A stretch of DNA of 64,000 nucleotides from Bradyrhizobium oropedii (GTDB taxonomy: Bacteria > Pseudomonadota > Alphaproteobacteria > Rhizobiales > Xanthobacteraceae): the NCBI RefSeq assembly GCF_020889685.1, contig NZ_JACMYO010000010.1, positions 20,278-84,277 of the forward strand, read 5' to 3'. The position numbers and the translations under genes are program-made. The notes under the pieces are model-generated. The model was not told where the DNA came from, did not search any database, and saw nothing but the letters and a program-made list of their open reading frames with translations. Of the stretch, positions 42,220 to 50,720 are shown piece by piece (the first letter of the stretch is position 1; every line of letters starts with the position of its first letter).

Positions 42220-43446
42220 ATGAATGGAATTGCAGTGGCGCACGCCCGCGCGGAGCACAGCGGATACGACCGCGCGTTAGCCATTGCCTGCCTGATCGTT
42301 CTGAGCCTCACTCTCCTCTTGTTTGTACCGAAAACCGTTGACGGCAGTGGCGCGACAGGGATCGACTTTTCGTGCTTCTGGAGCGCGGGGACCATGGCCC
42401 TCGATGGCCACGCGGCCGCCGCCTACGATTGGCAGCAGCTGCGGCAACTGATCCTCCGGGTTCATCCGATCGTGAACCAGGCTCCGTATCCCCTCGATCA
42501 GAATCCTGTCCCGTTCTTCTACCCGCCGGTGTTTCTCTTTGTGGCAGCGCTGGTGGCGCTGCTGCCGTTTCCGACTGCGTTCTGGATCTGGAGCTCGGCA
42601 AAGCTGCTGTGCTGGGCGCTCGTTACTTTCGCCATCCGGCCACGCTTCGCCGCGGTGCTGCTGGCATTCGCTACGCCGCCCGTCCTGTACGATTTCATCG
42701 TCGGCCAAAGCTCACTGCCCGCGGCATCCCTGCTTGGCGTCATCCTGCTGACGCTGGACAGGCGCCCGATCATCAGCGGCTTGCTGATCGCGCTGCTGAT
42801 CTTCAAGCCGCAATATGGCGTCCTGCTTCCCCTCGTGCTGATAGCCACTGGGCGCTGGCGCGTCTTCATCACGGCCAGCTTGGCCATACCGATCCTCATG
42901 CTGCTTACCGGGTTGACCTTCGGCTGGGACACCTTTGAGGGATTCCGCGCGGCGGCAACCTTCGCGACGACGCAGTTTCACCTCACTGGCGGGCTGGCCT
43001 GGTACAAGCTGCAGAGCATTTACGGCGCGCTTCGGTTTGCCGGCGTTGGTTACGAAATGGCCATGGCATTGCACATCGCCGTTGCCGGCGCAGTCGCGAT
43101 CTGGGTGCTGATCATGTGGCGCCGCAACGTCAGCTTCGCCATCAAGGCCGCGAGCCTGCTCGGCGGAACGCTGCTCGTCTCTCCCTACTTCGCGATCTAC
43201 GACACGGCGCTGCTGACTGTCGCCCTCGTCTTTCTCATGAACGTGCCGGCGGCCGAACAGGGCTCGCTTCTCTCGAAGCGCTCCGCACTCCGGATCGGGT
43301 ACGGCGTGCTTGTCCTGTTGGGGTTTGCCTACCCGATCGCACTTGCGCCCGTTGGTCCGTTGATGTGCGCGACAATCATCGCGATCATCTGGACGCAATG
43401 CCGGCAACCGGCGATGTCGCTGCAGTCCGGGGACGCGCGCCGATGA
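42220..43446 (+). CDS. GT87/DUF2029 membrane glycosyltransferase, first of a tandem pair
   Basis: A 408-aa integral membrane protein with ~10 hydrophobic spans, of the DUF2029/GT87 (polyprenol-phosphate-mannose-dependent mannosyltransferase-like) type. The periplasmic N-terminal loop has IDFSCFWSAGTMALDGHAAA AYDW, where the D/Y pattern near residue 60 is typical. The central LIFKPQYGVLLPLVLIATGR and ATFATTQFHLTGGLAWYKLQ stretches are family-like. It overlaps the second copy by 4 nt and the two proteins share most motifs. The sugar donor is unknown. Confidence 0.82.
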   Translation: MNGIAVAHARAEHSGYDRALAIACLIVLSLTLLLFVPKTVDGSGATGIDFSCFWSAGTMALDGHAAAAYDWQQLRQLILRVHPIVNQAPYPLDQNPVPFFYPPVFLFVAALVALLPFPTAFWIWSSAKLLCWALVTFAIRPRFAAVLLAFATPPVLYDFIVGQSSLPAASLLGVILLTLDRRPIISGLLIALLIFKPQYGVLLPLVLIATGRWRVFITASLAIPILMLLTGLTFGWDTFEGFRAAATFATTQFHLTGGLAWYKLQSIYGALRFAGVGYEMAMALHIAVAGAVAIWVLIMWRRNVSFAIKAASLLGGTLLVSPYFAIYDTALLTVALVFLMNVPAAEQGSLLSKRSALRIGYGVLVLLGFAYPIALAPVGPLMCATIIAIIWTQCRQPAMSLQSGDARR

Positions 43447-44660
43447 GGCAACTGCTGGACTGGGACGTTTCTGCGGGAGACGATCCGGCGCAAGCGTTGG
43501 CTTGCGCTGTCCTGCTCGGCATGACGATCGTTGCTGCGGTGCTGATGTTCGTCAGTGGCGGAAGCAACGCCGGGATCGACTTTTCATGTTTTTGGGGCGC
43601 GGGCACGATGGCACTCGAAGGCCACGCGGCGACCGCCTACGATTGGCAGCAACTGCATCAGCAACTTGCTCTGCGGATGCAGCCGATGGATCACGCGCCC
43701 TATCCTTACGATGAAATTCCCGTGCCGTTTTTTTATCCGCCGGTGTTTTTCCTGGTTGTAGCACCCCTGGCGCTGTTGCCGTTCCCGATAGCATTCGCGG
43801 TTTGGATTGCGGCAAAGCTGCTCTGTTGGATTCTCGTGGTGCATGCGATCCGGCCGCGCTCCGCTGCACTGCTGCTGGCACTCGCCGCTCCGCCCGTCTT
43901 CTACGATTTCATTGCCGGTCAAAGCTCTCTGCTGGCGGCTTCGCTGCTCGGCGGAGTTCTCCTGACACTGGATCGGCGCCCGCTCCTCAGCGGCTTCTTG
44001 CTCGGGCTGCTGATCTTCAAGCCTCAATACGGAGTTCTTCTCCCCTTTGTGTTGATCGCGACCAAGCGCTGGAGTGTCTTCATCACGGCATCTCTGGTGG
44101 TGCCGGCGCTCCTGCTCATCAGCGGAATTATCTTCGGCTGGGATACATTCGAGGGGTTTCGTGCGGCGGCAACGTTCGCGACGACGCAATTTCACCTCAG
44201 TGGGGCGCTGCCCTGGCCTAAATTGCAGAGTGTCTATGGTCTTCTTCGGTATGCCGGGTTTGGTTACGGATTGGCCATGACGTTGCACGTGGCCACCGCG
44301 CTGGCAGCCGCGGTTTGGGTGCTGATCATATGGCGCCGCAAGGTCAGCTTTTCTGTCCAGGCCGCAAGCCTGCTTGCGGTGACGCCTCTCATTTCTCCTT
44401 ACTTCGCCATCTACGATATGCCGATCCTGGCGATCGCGTTGGTCTTTCTCATGAACGCAACCATGGACGACCAGATCTCGCCGCCTTCGAACCGACGCAC
44501 CTTCCGGATCGGCGTCAGTGTCATATTCGTCTTGGGATACGCCTTCCCGTTCGTGTTCGTGCCCGTTGGTCCGTTCATGTGCGCTGCCGTGATCGTGATC
44601 ATCTTGATGAGATACCGGCAGCCGAAGGCTGCAATGCCTCCTTTCCCGCAACGGGCATGA
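43443..44660 (+). CDS. GT87/DUF2029 membrane glycosyltransferase, second of a tandem pair
   Basis: A 405-aa paralogue of the previous gene, starting inside its stop codon (ATGA). It repeats IDFSCFWGAGTMALEGHAAT AYDWQQ, LIFKPQYGVLLPFVLIAT and ATFATTQFHLSGALPWPKLQ in the same order. The N-terminus (MRQLLDWDVSAGDDPAQALA) differs. The pair is a recent tandem duplication with coupled translation. Both may transfer sugars to cell-surface glycans; the acceptor is unknown. Confidence 0.82.
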   Translation: MRQLLDWDVSAGDDPAQALACAVLLGMTIVAAVLMFVSGGSNAGIDFSCFWGAGTMALEGHAATAYDWQQLHQQLALRMQPMDHAPYPYDEIPVPFFYPPVFFLVVAPLALLPFPIAFAVWIAAKLLCWILVVHAIRPRSAALLLALAAPPVFYDFIAGQSSLLAASLLGGVLLTLDRRPLLSGFLLGLLIFKPQYGVLLPFVLIATKRWSVFITASLVVPALLLISGIIFGWDTFEGFRAAATFATTQFHLSGALPWPKLQSVYGLLRYAGFGYGLAMTLHVATALAAAVWVLIIWRRKVSFSVQAASLLAVTPLISPYFAIYDMPILAIALVFLMNATMDDQISPPSNRRTFRIGVSVIFVLGYAFPFVFVPVGPFMCAAVIVIILMRYRQPKAAMPPFPQRA

Positions 44661-44795
44661 CATGTTGTGCTGCGAGATCACCGGCCAGAACCGCCACCCA
44701 CCTCCCCCTCGATGAAACCATTTTCCGCAAGCCGCGAAGCCGGCCGGAAACAAACCCGGCCTAGCATCCCAGCATTGGACCAAGGGGATTCGGTC

Positions 44796-44879
44796 ATGTG
44801 GGATTTCATCAACGAGTTGTATCGGGATTTTTGCCTGGCTCGCTTGCAGGAGATGCGGAAGCTCGAGCACCACAGCTGA
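44796..44879 (+). CDS. Tiny conserved-type protein, 27 aa
   Basis: MWDFINELYRDFCLARLQEM then RKLEHHS, a 27-aa helix with an AAGGGG site ~9 nt upstream. I have a sense of similar 27-30 aa proteins in Bradyrhizobium, but short length keeps confidence low. Confidence 0.45.
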   Translation: MWDFINELYRDFCLARLQEMRKLEHHS

Positions 44880-45332
44880 AATCGGGCGGAGCGTGGACAG
44901 CGACCAGACCTTGGCCGGCGTCATCCTAAGCCCCGTATGATTACGGTGGCTTCGAACCTTGGCGCCAGTCTTGCAGACAGACAATCACTGGGATTGCGGG
45001 CCCAGATTGGAACAGGGCGCCGCCGGGACAATGAATTTCGAGCCCGGCGGCGTAGTTTCGCAGGACAGGCTGAGCGTCGTGGATCCGAACGGTCTGGCGT
45101 CCGCGCCAGGGCCGCTTGTTGTGCTTTTTCTTGCTGCCTCTGCCGCGCCGATACCGGCCTTGCCTGAGCAGGCTGCTTCGACGTCGCCGTCCTGCGACGC
45201 GTCTTGCGTTCGCGTCTTGGGTCGCTCGCATACGTTTCCATCCCGCTGCGGCAGCCCCCAATCTCTAAGGCTCTCTTAACCACAAGCGAAGGCCGCATCA
45301 GAGGTCTTGGGCCGATTGCGCGTCCATTCGCG
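44880..45332. other. Non-coding stretch with GC-rich hairpin
   Basis: No convincing gene. At 45018-45052 a perfect 10-bp stem CGCCGCCGGG / CCCGGCGGCG with a 15-nt loop repeats the stem found at 25752, but no T-run follows. Frames on both strands here have no ribosome-binding site and mirror each other, so I reject them. Confidence 0.5.
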
Positions 45333-45800
45333 TTGTACAGCACCATACGTCCAACGAACCATCCGATCGTCTCTGCCGCATGTGCTGCGGCAGTTCTTGT
45401 CACGCCCGTCGGACCGGCCGACGCGCAGCAGGTGGAGGCCGGGACGCTTGAGTGTCGCGGTGGCCCCGATACCGGGTTCATTTTAGGCCCGGTGACCAAT
45501 CTCGACTGCGTGTTGCATGTCGATAGCGCGACGGACCGTCGCTACGTCGCGGCCATCCGCAACCTCGACGCTTTCATCGGCGATCAAGACGTCTCCGTGA
45601 CCTGGAAGGTGATGGCGTCGGTGCCGTGGCTCGGACGCGACGATCTTGCCGGTGGTTACACCCACGCCGACGATGCCGGCGTCAACGTGCTGATCGGCGG
45701 ATCGAATGCTCCGATCACATTGCGTCCGCCGACTGAGCAGGACGCTCCCTCTCCGTCCGTGAAAATCCAGAACCTCGAACTTCGGCCGGTCGATCCCTGA
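45333..45800 (+). CDS. DUF992 secreted protein
   Basis: A ~155-aa exported protein. A signal-like segment (HPIVSAACAAAVLVTPVGPA DAQQ) is followed by a DUF992 domain: VEAGTLECRGGPDTGFILGP, TNLDCVLHV, RRYVAAIRNLDAFIG and GGYTHADDAGVNVLIGGSNA ending in LELRPV. The start is uncertain: I use TTG at 45333, as the only in-frame ATG (45204) adds a long leader. The domain is common in Rhizobiales, role unknown. Confidence 0.72.
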   Translation: MYSTIRPTNHPIVSAACAAAVLVTPVGPADAQQVEAGTLECRGGPDTGFILGPVTNLDCVLHVDSATDRRYVAAIRNLDAFIGDQDVSVTWKVMASVPWLGRDDLAGGYTHADDAGVNVLIGGSNAPITLRPPTEQDAPSPSVKIQNLELRPVDP

Positions 45801-45841
45801 CCTGAGCGCAGCCTGGCGGGAAGCCCGTCGTCGCTAAAATG

Positions 45842-45966
45842 CACAACGCCGCCCGCTTGAAATACATGCGGACGGCGTTGGCCCTAGCCCCAGGAAGGTG
45901 ATGCAAAATCCTGACAGCTCCAAGTCTGCACACTTCGTGCCAACGGCGCATGTCCCAAATTGGCTA
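45842..45966 (+). repeat. Diverged direct repeat, copy 1
   Basis: ~125 bp aligned with 46514-46636. It begins with a hairpin (CAACGCCGcCCGC ... GCGGaCGGCGTTG) and shares CTAGCCCCAGG, AAGTCTGCACAC and GGCTAT. Nothing codes in it. Confidence 0.7.
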
Positions 45967-46212
45967 TCACGGAGGCGGCCTGCCCGCATTGGAACTCGTC
46001 GGCCCCACAATGAAGCGTGGCGAGGCACCTCGTCGCAAGCGGACCGCGAGCACAACCTGGCGTCAGGTTGCCCGGAATTGCAGCTTGATCAACATCCAAT
46101 GGAGCGGCCGGATCGGTGCGCGTTCTGCGCATGTGAGAGGGTTCACAAGGGCTTCGCGAGCCGAGTGCTACACTGCGAGAATTCTTACAGACATTATTTG
46201 CTGACGAATTTC

Positions 46213-46332
46213 ATGACGAAGCTTTTGACGGTCACCGTAGCGGTGTTTGCTGTGCTGACGATGGTGCGGAGCCAGCCCAGTGCATTCGTTCCGCTCCCGA
46301 CAAAGCCGATGCCTGGTGTTCTCGTTCCATGA
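46213..46332 (+). CDS. Possible small secreted peptide, 39 aa
   Basis: MTKLLTVTVAVFAVLTMVRS followed by a Pro-rich tail (FVPLPTKPMPGVLVP). It looks like a signal peptide plus short mature part. No strong ribosome-binding site. Followed 4 bp later by another small frame. Confidence 0.4.
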   Translation: MTKLLTVTVAVFAVLTMVRSQPSAFVPLPTKPMPGVLVP

Positions 46333-46336
46333 TGTC

Positions 46337-46510
46337 ATGAGCAACGCCGAACAAGCATTCTGCTTTATGCTGCTGTCCAGCTGCCTTGGCGCTTGTCTCG
46401 TCTCGGCCTTCCATGAGATCGAGCAATGGCGAGATCGTCAGCGTCAACGAACCGACCTTGTGCGCAACGCAATGAGGTTCGTCGTGCCGCAATCAAAGAG
46501 ACGCAGATGA
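46337..46510 (+). CDS. Possible small membrane protein, 57 aa
   Basis: MSNAEQAFCFMLLSSCLGAC with a hydrophobic stretch to LVSAFHEIEQ, then a charged basic end (RDRQRQRTDLVRNAMRFVVP). It begins 4 bp after the 39-aa frame, which hints at an operon, but both are weakly supported. Confidence 0.42.
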   Translation: MSNAEQAFCFMLLSSCLGACLVSAFHEIEQWRDRQRQRTDLVRNAMRFVVPQSKRRR

Positions 46511-46513
46511 ATA

Positions 46514-46636
46514 CACAACGCCGCCCGCTTGAAATGCTTCGGAAGGCGTCGGCTCTAGCCCCAGGTGGTGCAACATCCTGATGATCCGAAGTCTGCACAC
46601 CTTGTGCCAGCGATCATGGCCCATATGGGCTATTCG
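46514..46636 (+). repeat. Diverged direct repeat, copy 2
   Basis: Aligned with 45842-45966; the hairpin arm is degraded here. The two copies flank the two small secreted/membrane frames at 46213-46510. Confidence 0.7.
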
Positions 46637-46708
46637 GCTGGAGCGAAACGAAGATAGGTTAAGCGCCGAGGCGCCGGTGACGGTGCCTCACGACCAAAGT
46701 GTCAACTT

Positions 46709-46745
46709 GGCCTCAGCGTGGCCCACGCGCTGGGGCCTTTCTTTT
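46709..46745 (+). terminator. Rho-independent terminator with no obvious gene
   Basis: Stem GGCCTCAGCG / CGCTGGGGCC (near-perfect, one G-T pair) with a 9-nt loop, followed by TTTCTTTT. It would stop plus-strand transcripts, but no coding gene ends here, so a small RNA from the ~46640 region is possible. Confidence 0.7.
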
Positions 46746-46938
46746 GGTGTTCACGGTCTGCTCTGAAATCGCCTCTTGTTCTTATCATTCAGCGCACGAA
46801 ACGCTTCCGTAGTTCTCCGTGCGTGAACAAAGTTCCGCCCCGATTGCACACGACGCGCTTGGTAATTTCTTAATCCGGAATTGCTTCCTCAAGCAGATTG
46901 CAAACGTTCGCGCTGCTCGTCGGTATTTCAGGAGCACT

Positions 46939-47235
46939 ATGGAAGATTCCGTCCAAGTCCGTTGCACACGCTGCAAGAACGTCTTTCGCGACCGAGCCAA
47001 GCGGCTGCAAAACGGGTATTCGCGCCAGTGCCCGAGCTGCGAGATCGTCCTCTTCTTCGACGAGGACTCGCACGATCCAAGCATCAAGCGCGCGATGCGA
47101 ACGGCGCGGCGTGCACGGAAGGAAATGCGTGAGAGCGAAGGTGTGAGCGCGCGAAAGGCTGCCGCCGTTCCCCGGCAGTACGGCGGCCGCTCGGCATCGA
47201 GCTCACGGAGGACTGAAGCCGAGGACGACGATTGA
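46939..47235 (+). CDS. Small zinc-ribbon protein, 98 aa
   Basis: A 98-aa protein with two CxxC pairs (RCTRCKNVFRDRAKRLQNGY SRQCPSCEIVLFF), a likely zinc ribbon, then a highly charged tail (RAMRTARRARKEMRESEG). The ATG at 46939 is used. Close in style to short Bradyrhizobium proteins; probably nucleic-acid associated, but unproven. Confidence 0.7.
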   Translation: MEDSVQVRCTRCKNVFRDRAKRLQNGYSRQCPSCEIVLFFDEDSHDPSIKRAMRTARRARKEMRESEGVSARKAAAVPRQYGGRSASSSRRTEAEDDD

Positions 47236-47258
47236 GTTCGGCGCAGGCGGCTGCGCGA

Positions 47259-47471
47259 CTAACCACCCAAGCCAACATAGGACGAGGCGCGGTCAAGCCA
47301 TTGCCGTGTCGCCTCGTCACTCCAGCCGGGAACGGCGAAGCGCGACGGCGGCGTCACAGCCGCGGGCGCGCGAACGGCTCCGGGTTGGCGTGCGTGGGAG
47401 TGGCGCAGCGGTGCGGCGCTCGCAGACACGCACAGGATGACCAGCAGACCTGGTGCCAAGACAAAACGCAT
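47259..47471 (-). CDS. Small secreted protein, 70 aa
   Basis: A signal peptide (MRFVLAPGLLVILCVSASAA) leads to a mature part with PSRFAVPGWSDEATRQWLDR ASSYVGLGG, a C-terminal pattern I recognise from several small exported Bradyrhizobium proteins. Convergent with the zinc-ribbon gene, 23 bp away. Function unknown. Confidence 0.65.
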   Translation of the reverse strand: MRFVLAPGLLVILCVSASAAPLRHSHARQPGAVRAPAAVTPPSRFAVPGWSDEATRQWLDRASSYVGLGG

Positions 47472-47632
47472 CGCATTTGCTCCGGATCACTATCGCGATC
47501 GCGCCGACCGACCTGTCACCTCACCCGCTTGCTCGGCCGATGCACCATCGCCGCTTGAACGCTTGCATCAGGCTCGCCGGCATCGTCGCGCGCGGTCGCT
47601 TCAACGTCACGTCGTCCTCCCGTCGCCGCGGA

Positions 47633-48046
47633 TCAAGACCGCTGCTTTGCTTCGACGTAGCGTTTGAAATTATCCAGGATCGCCTGCCAGCCGCCGCGCT
47701 GCTGCTCGACCGAATGGGTGTCCTCGCCGTCGAAGCTGACTTGCACTTTGACGCCGCCGGCCTCCGGCGTGAATGCAACCTGCGCGGTGCGGTCGCCGAA
47801 TGCATATTCGAGCAACCGGGGCTCCTCAACCTTGGTGTAGGTGCCGGCGAAATCGAACCCCATGCTGCCGTCCTTGGCTTCCATCCGCGACGAGAAGGTG
47901 CCGCCGGCGCGCAGGTCGACGGTCGCGGCCGTGGTGTGCCAATCCTCGGAGGCCGCATTCCACTGCTTGATGTCGTCGGGCGTGGTGTAGGCGCGCCAGA
48001 CATCCGCAATCGGCGCGGCAACGGTGGTTTCGACGGCAATCCTCAT
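47633..48046 (-). CDS. SRPBCC/AHSA1-family protein
   Basis: A 137-aa START-like protein of the AHSA1 group. It begins MRIAVETTVAAPIADVWRAY and has TTPDDIKQWNAASEDWHTT, GGTFSSRMEAKDGSMGFDFA and a final WQAILDNFKRYVEAKQ helix, the full domain. The ATG at 48046 sits 6 nt after AAGGA. Such proteins bind small hydrophobic ligands or act as Hsp90 co-factors; the role here is unknown. Confidence 0.85.
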   Translation of the reverse strand: MRIAVETTVAAPIADVWRAYTTPDDIKQWNAASEDWHTTAATVDLRAGGTFSSRMEAKDGSMGFDFAGTYTKVEEPRLLEYAFGDRTAQVAFTPEAGGVKVQVSFDGEDTHSVEQQRGGWQAILDNFKRYVEAKQRS

Positions 48047-48253
48047 GTGCATTCCTTCGTCGTTATGGCGTGAAGCGGATGCTCCCATCGCGCCCCGCCT
48101 GGGGCGCCTCGGCGCTGGTCATTCTACTAGGGCCATTCGCCCTGATCCACAAATGGCTCCGTCAGATGCCGTCGCCTGCTGTGTGGCCGGCACAAGAATT
48201 TCGTCAGGATTGGCCGTGTATGGAAGATGGGTCCAACGCCCGGAGAGGACGCC

Positions 48254-48559
48254 ATGCGGAACCTGAACACTGTCCTGAGCAAGCTGAACGACCGCCTGCT
48301 GCGGCTGGAGGGCGAGCTGTTCGTGTTGCGATCGATCGCCCGGGCCGCCCTCACCGCCGGCGACGAGTCCGCCGTCCGCACCCGCAAACTGCTCGAAGGC
48401 GCCAAGCTCGCGCTATCAGACGAAGCCGAACGGCCGCTGGACGCCGCGACCGAAAAATACGTCGCCGCCGCGATCGCGATGGTCGAGGAACTGCTCGAGA
48501 ATCCCCGCGAGGCAGCACCGCTGTTCAGGGTCATCGACGGCGGCAAGCGAGACGACTAG
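48254..48559 (+). CDS. Hypothetical protein, 101 aa
   Basis: A 101-aa helical protein (RNLNTVLSKLNDRLLRLEGE LFVLRSIARAAL ... AAAIAMVEELLENPREAAPL). GGAGAGGA precedes the ATG. It may be a coiled coil in its first 40 residues. Convergent with dgoA. No domain is recognised. Confidence 0.65.
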   Translation: MRNLNTVLSKLNDRLLRLEGELFVLRSIARAALTAGDESAVRTRKLLEGAKLALSDEAERPLDAATEKYVAAAIAMVEELLENPREAAPLFRVIDGGKRDD

Positions 48560-48586
48560 CGCGCCGCCAAAAGTTACGCGCCGAGT

Positions 48587-49222
48587 CTAGCCTGCGCCCT
48601 GCACGGCCGCGTCATATGCCTCGATCGTCACCTTTGCCCTGACGGCGATATCCGCGACCGTCATGCCCGGCTTGTAGAGGCTGCTGCCGAGCCCGAAGGC
48701 ACGAATGCCTGCCTTCACGTACTCGGCGAAATTCTGGTCCGAGACACCGCCGACGGCGGCGATCATCACATCCGGCGGCAGCACGGCGCGGATCGCAGTG
48801 ATGCCGGCTGCGCCGAGCACACTCGCCGGAAAGAATTTCAGGCTCGATGCGCCGGCGCGTGCGGCGAGCAGGGCTTCGGTCGGCGAGAACACGCCCGGCA
48901 TCGTGACCATCGCGTGATCCCGGGCGCGGGCCAGCACGTCGACATCGACATTGGGCGACACCATGAGGCGGCCGCCGGCGTCATGGAGACGATCGACATC
49001 GGCCGCTGATAGCACGGTGCCCGCACCGATCAGCACGTCGGCAGGTGCGCGCTTCGCCGCGATCTCGATCGAACGGAACGGCTCGGGCGAGTTCAGCGGA
49101 ATCTCGATCGCCGTCATGCCGGCATCGATCAGCGCGCTCACAATGCCACTGGTTTCGTCGGGCTTGACGCCGCGCAGGATCGCGACCAACGGACGCTTCA
49201 TCGGCGGAAATGGAATGCTCAT
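48587..49222 (-). CDS. dgoA: 2-dehydro-3-deoxy-6-phosphogalactonate aldolase
   Basis: A 211-aa class I aldolase of the KDPG/KDPGal family, splitting 2-dehydro-3-deoxy-6-phosphogalactonate into pyruvate and glyceraldehyde-3-phosphate. The catalytic Glu is in AIEIPLNSPEP (~45), the Schiff-base Lys in SSLKFFPAS (~135), with GAGTVLS and AVGGVS phosphate/sugar motifs. It lies 12 bp downstream of dgoK on the same strand, the usual De Ley-Doudoroff pair, which decides galactonate over gluconate. Confidence 0.9.
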   Translation of the reverse strand: MSIPFPPMKRPLVAILRGVKPDETSGIVSALIDAGMTAIEIPLNSPEPFRSIEIAAKRAPADVLIGAGTVLSAADVDRLHDAGGRLMVSPNVDVDVLARARDHAMVTMPGVFSPTEALLAARAGASSLKFFPASVLGAAGITAIRAVLPPDVMIAAVGGVSDQNFAEYVKAGIRAFGLGSSLYKPGMTVADIAVRAKVTIEAYDAAVQGAG

Positions 49223-49234
49223 GCGTTGGATCCC

Positions 49235-50149
49235 TCAATTGTTCCAGATCGCCGCCGCGGCGCTGGCGAGGCCACGGCGAGCCGCCTCCTCCGCATCCAC
49301 GACATTGAGCGGAATCGAAAGGCGTTCGAGCGCCATTTGATAGAGCCGCTGCAGCCGGCCTGACGCAATCAGCGTAACCGGCACTGCTCGCTCCCGCTCG
49401 GCAAGGCCCGCGGCCAGCTCGACGCCAATCAATGTGCCCGAGATCGTCTCACGCGCGGCCTGCGCGCTGCCGCCGAACAGCAGCTGCCGCGATCGCACAC
49501 GAAACAGCAGATTGGCTGAGTGCGCCGGCGCGGCATACGCCTCGGCGACGGCCGCGCGGAACGCATCACCATCGACCGCCTCCTCCGCGCCGGCAACGGC
49601 GTGCGACAGGATGGTGTCGTGCGCGACCGCACTGAACAGCTCTCCGGTCATGAAGGTCGCAAAGCGCTCGACCGTGCCGCCACGCACCCGCACCCATTTG
49701 GAATGCGTTCCCGGCATGCAGACATCGGCCGCATGTGCCGGGTCCAGACCGAGCGCGCCGAGCAGCTGGGTCTCCTCGCCACGCATCACGTCGGGTGCCG
49801 CGGCATCGCGCTGTGCAATCCCGGGCAGGATGCGGATATCGCGCGGCTGCCCGCCGACCACGACGGCGCCTTTGAGGATGTCGGAGAGATGCGCGGGCGT
49901 ATCGACATAGCCGGCCTCGACCCAGCCCTGCCGCGCACCCGCCATGCCGCAGATCACGACCGGCAAATCGGCCGCGACACCCAGCTCGTCGAGATGCGAT
50001 TGCAGCACGCCCGCAAAGCCGGTCCTGGCGGCCGCGGTCATGCCTTGGTCGCTGCGGCGTTCGCCGTGCACCTGGCCGCCGGCGCTCATCAGCCAGAGCC
50101 GGAAGCTGCTGGTGCCCCAATCGACCGCGACATAGGAGGGACCGCTCAT
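49235..50149 (-). CDS. dgoK: 2-dehydro-3-deoxygalactonokinase
   Basis: A 304-aa sugar-acid kinase of the DgoK family, phosphorylating 2-dehydro-3-deoxygalactonate at position 6. It opens with the ASKHA-type phosphate-binding YVAVDWGTSSFRLWLM, then GMAGARQGWVEAGYVDTPAH, VMRGEETQLLGAL, MPGTHSKWVRVRGG (near residue 150), and LIGVELAAGL. It is first in the dgoKA operon. The dehydratase DgoD is not in this window. Confidence 0.92.
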   Translation of the reverse strand: MSGPSYVAVDWGTSSFRLWLMSAGGQVHGERRSDQGMTAAARTGFAGVLQSHLDELGVAADLPVVICGMAGARQGWVEAGYVDTPAHLSDILKGAVVVGGQPRDIRILPGIAQRDAAAPDVMRGEETQLLGALGLDPAHAADVCMPGTHSKWVRVRGGTVERFATFMTGELFSAVAHDTILSHAVAGAEEAVDGDAFRAAVAEAYAAPAHSANLLFRVRSRQLLFGGSAQAARETISGTLIGVELAAGLAERERAVPVTLIASGRLQRLYQMALERLSIPLNVVDAEEAARRGLASAAAAIWNN

Positions 50150-50294
50150 CGCGCTGTTCCACGCCCTCAGTTTCCGGCCCGATGACGGCGCCGCTACGAG
50201 ACGCGATAAAGGCGTTCATTGCGCCGCGCAAGGCGGCCGTTGGCGTGGCGCCACGGGCCAAATTGCCGCTCGCATCGGCAAATGCGCGGATCGA

Positions 50295-50510
50295 TTACCG
50301 CGCGCCCTTCAGCGTGCAGGAGGTCGTGCAAGTCGTGACGTTGCCGTGGTCACATTTGATGCAGGCGTTCACGCACTGATCCATGACCTTGGGATTGAAC
50401 TGACTATAAAGATTGGCCGCGCAACTGTTGGTCGATCCCGTGACCTCGGGGTCGGGCCAGCAACCGGACAGTAAAAATGCTGCGGCACTTAAGATGGCGA
50501 CCTTGCGCAT
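50295..50510 (-). CDS. Cysteine-rich small lipoprotein, 71 aa
   Basis: A lipobox (LLSGC, Cys ~17) ends a signal peptide (MRKVAILSAAAFLLSGC). The ~54-aa mature part contains six more Cys (NSCAANLYSQF, DQCVNACIKCDHGNVTTCTT, SCTLKG). This suggests disulfide bonds or metal binding in the periplasm. No family is recognised. Confidence 0.72.
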   Translation of the reverse strand: MRKVAILSAAAFLLSGCWPDPEVTGSTNSCAANLYSQFNPKVMDQCVNACIKCDHGNVTTCTTSCTLKGAR

Positions 50511-50720
50511 AAGGCCTCCTGCCACGCTCGATATCCAAGTAACCCTGCAAGTAACCTTGATAGGTTAGGTTAAATTCCGGTTTCAATTGCGACCTTATCC
50601 GGAAGCGGTATTGCTTATCCACCGGACATTTCCCCAAGGTCCGGGCCCACACCGGCAAGGCCGTCAGGCGACCCCGCCTGGCGGCTTTGTTGCCCAGCAA
50701 TGCACAAGGATACCAACAAG

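Noticed and set aside
44941..45261. 106-codon minus frame and the opposing plus frame (44959-45279)
   Set aside because: They mirror each other across a GC-rich hairpin, have no ribosome-binding site and no recognisable motif.
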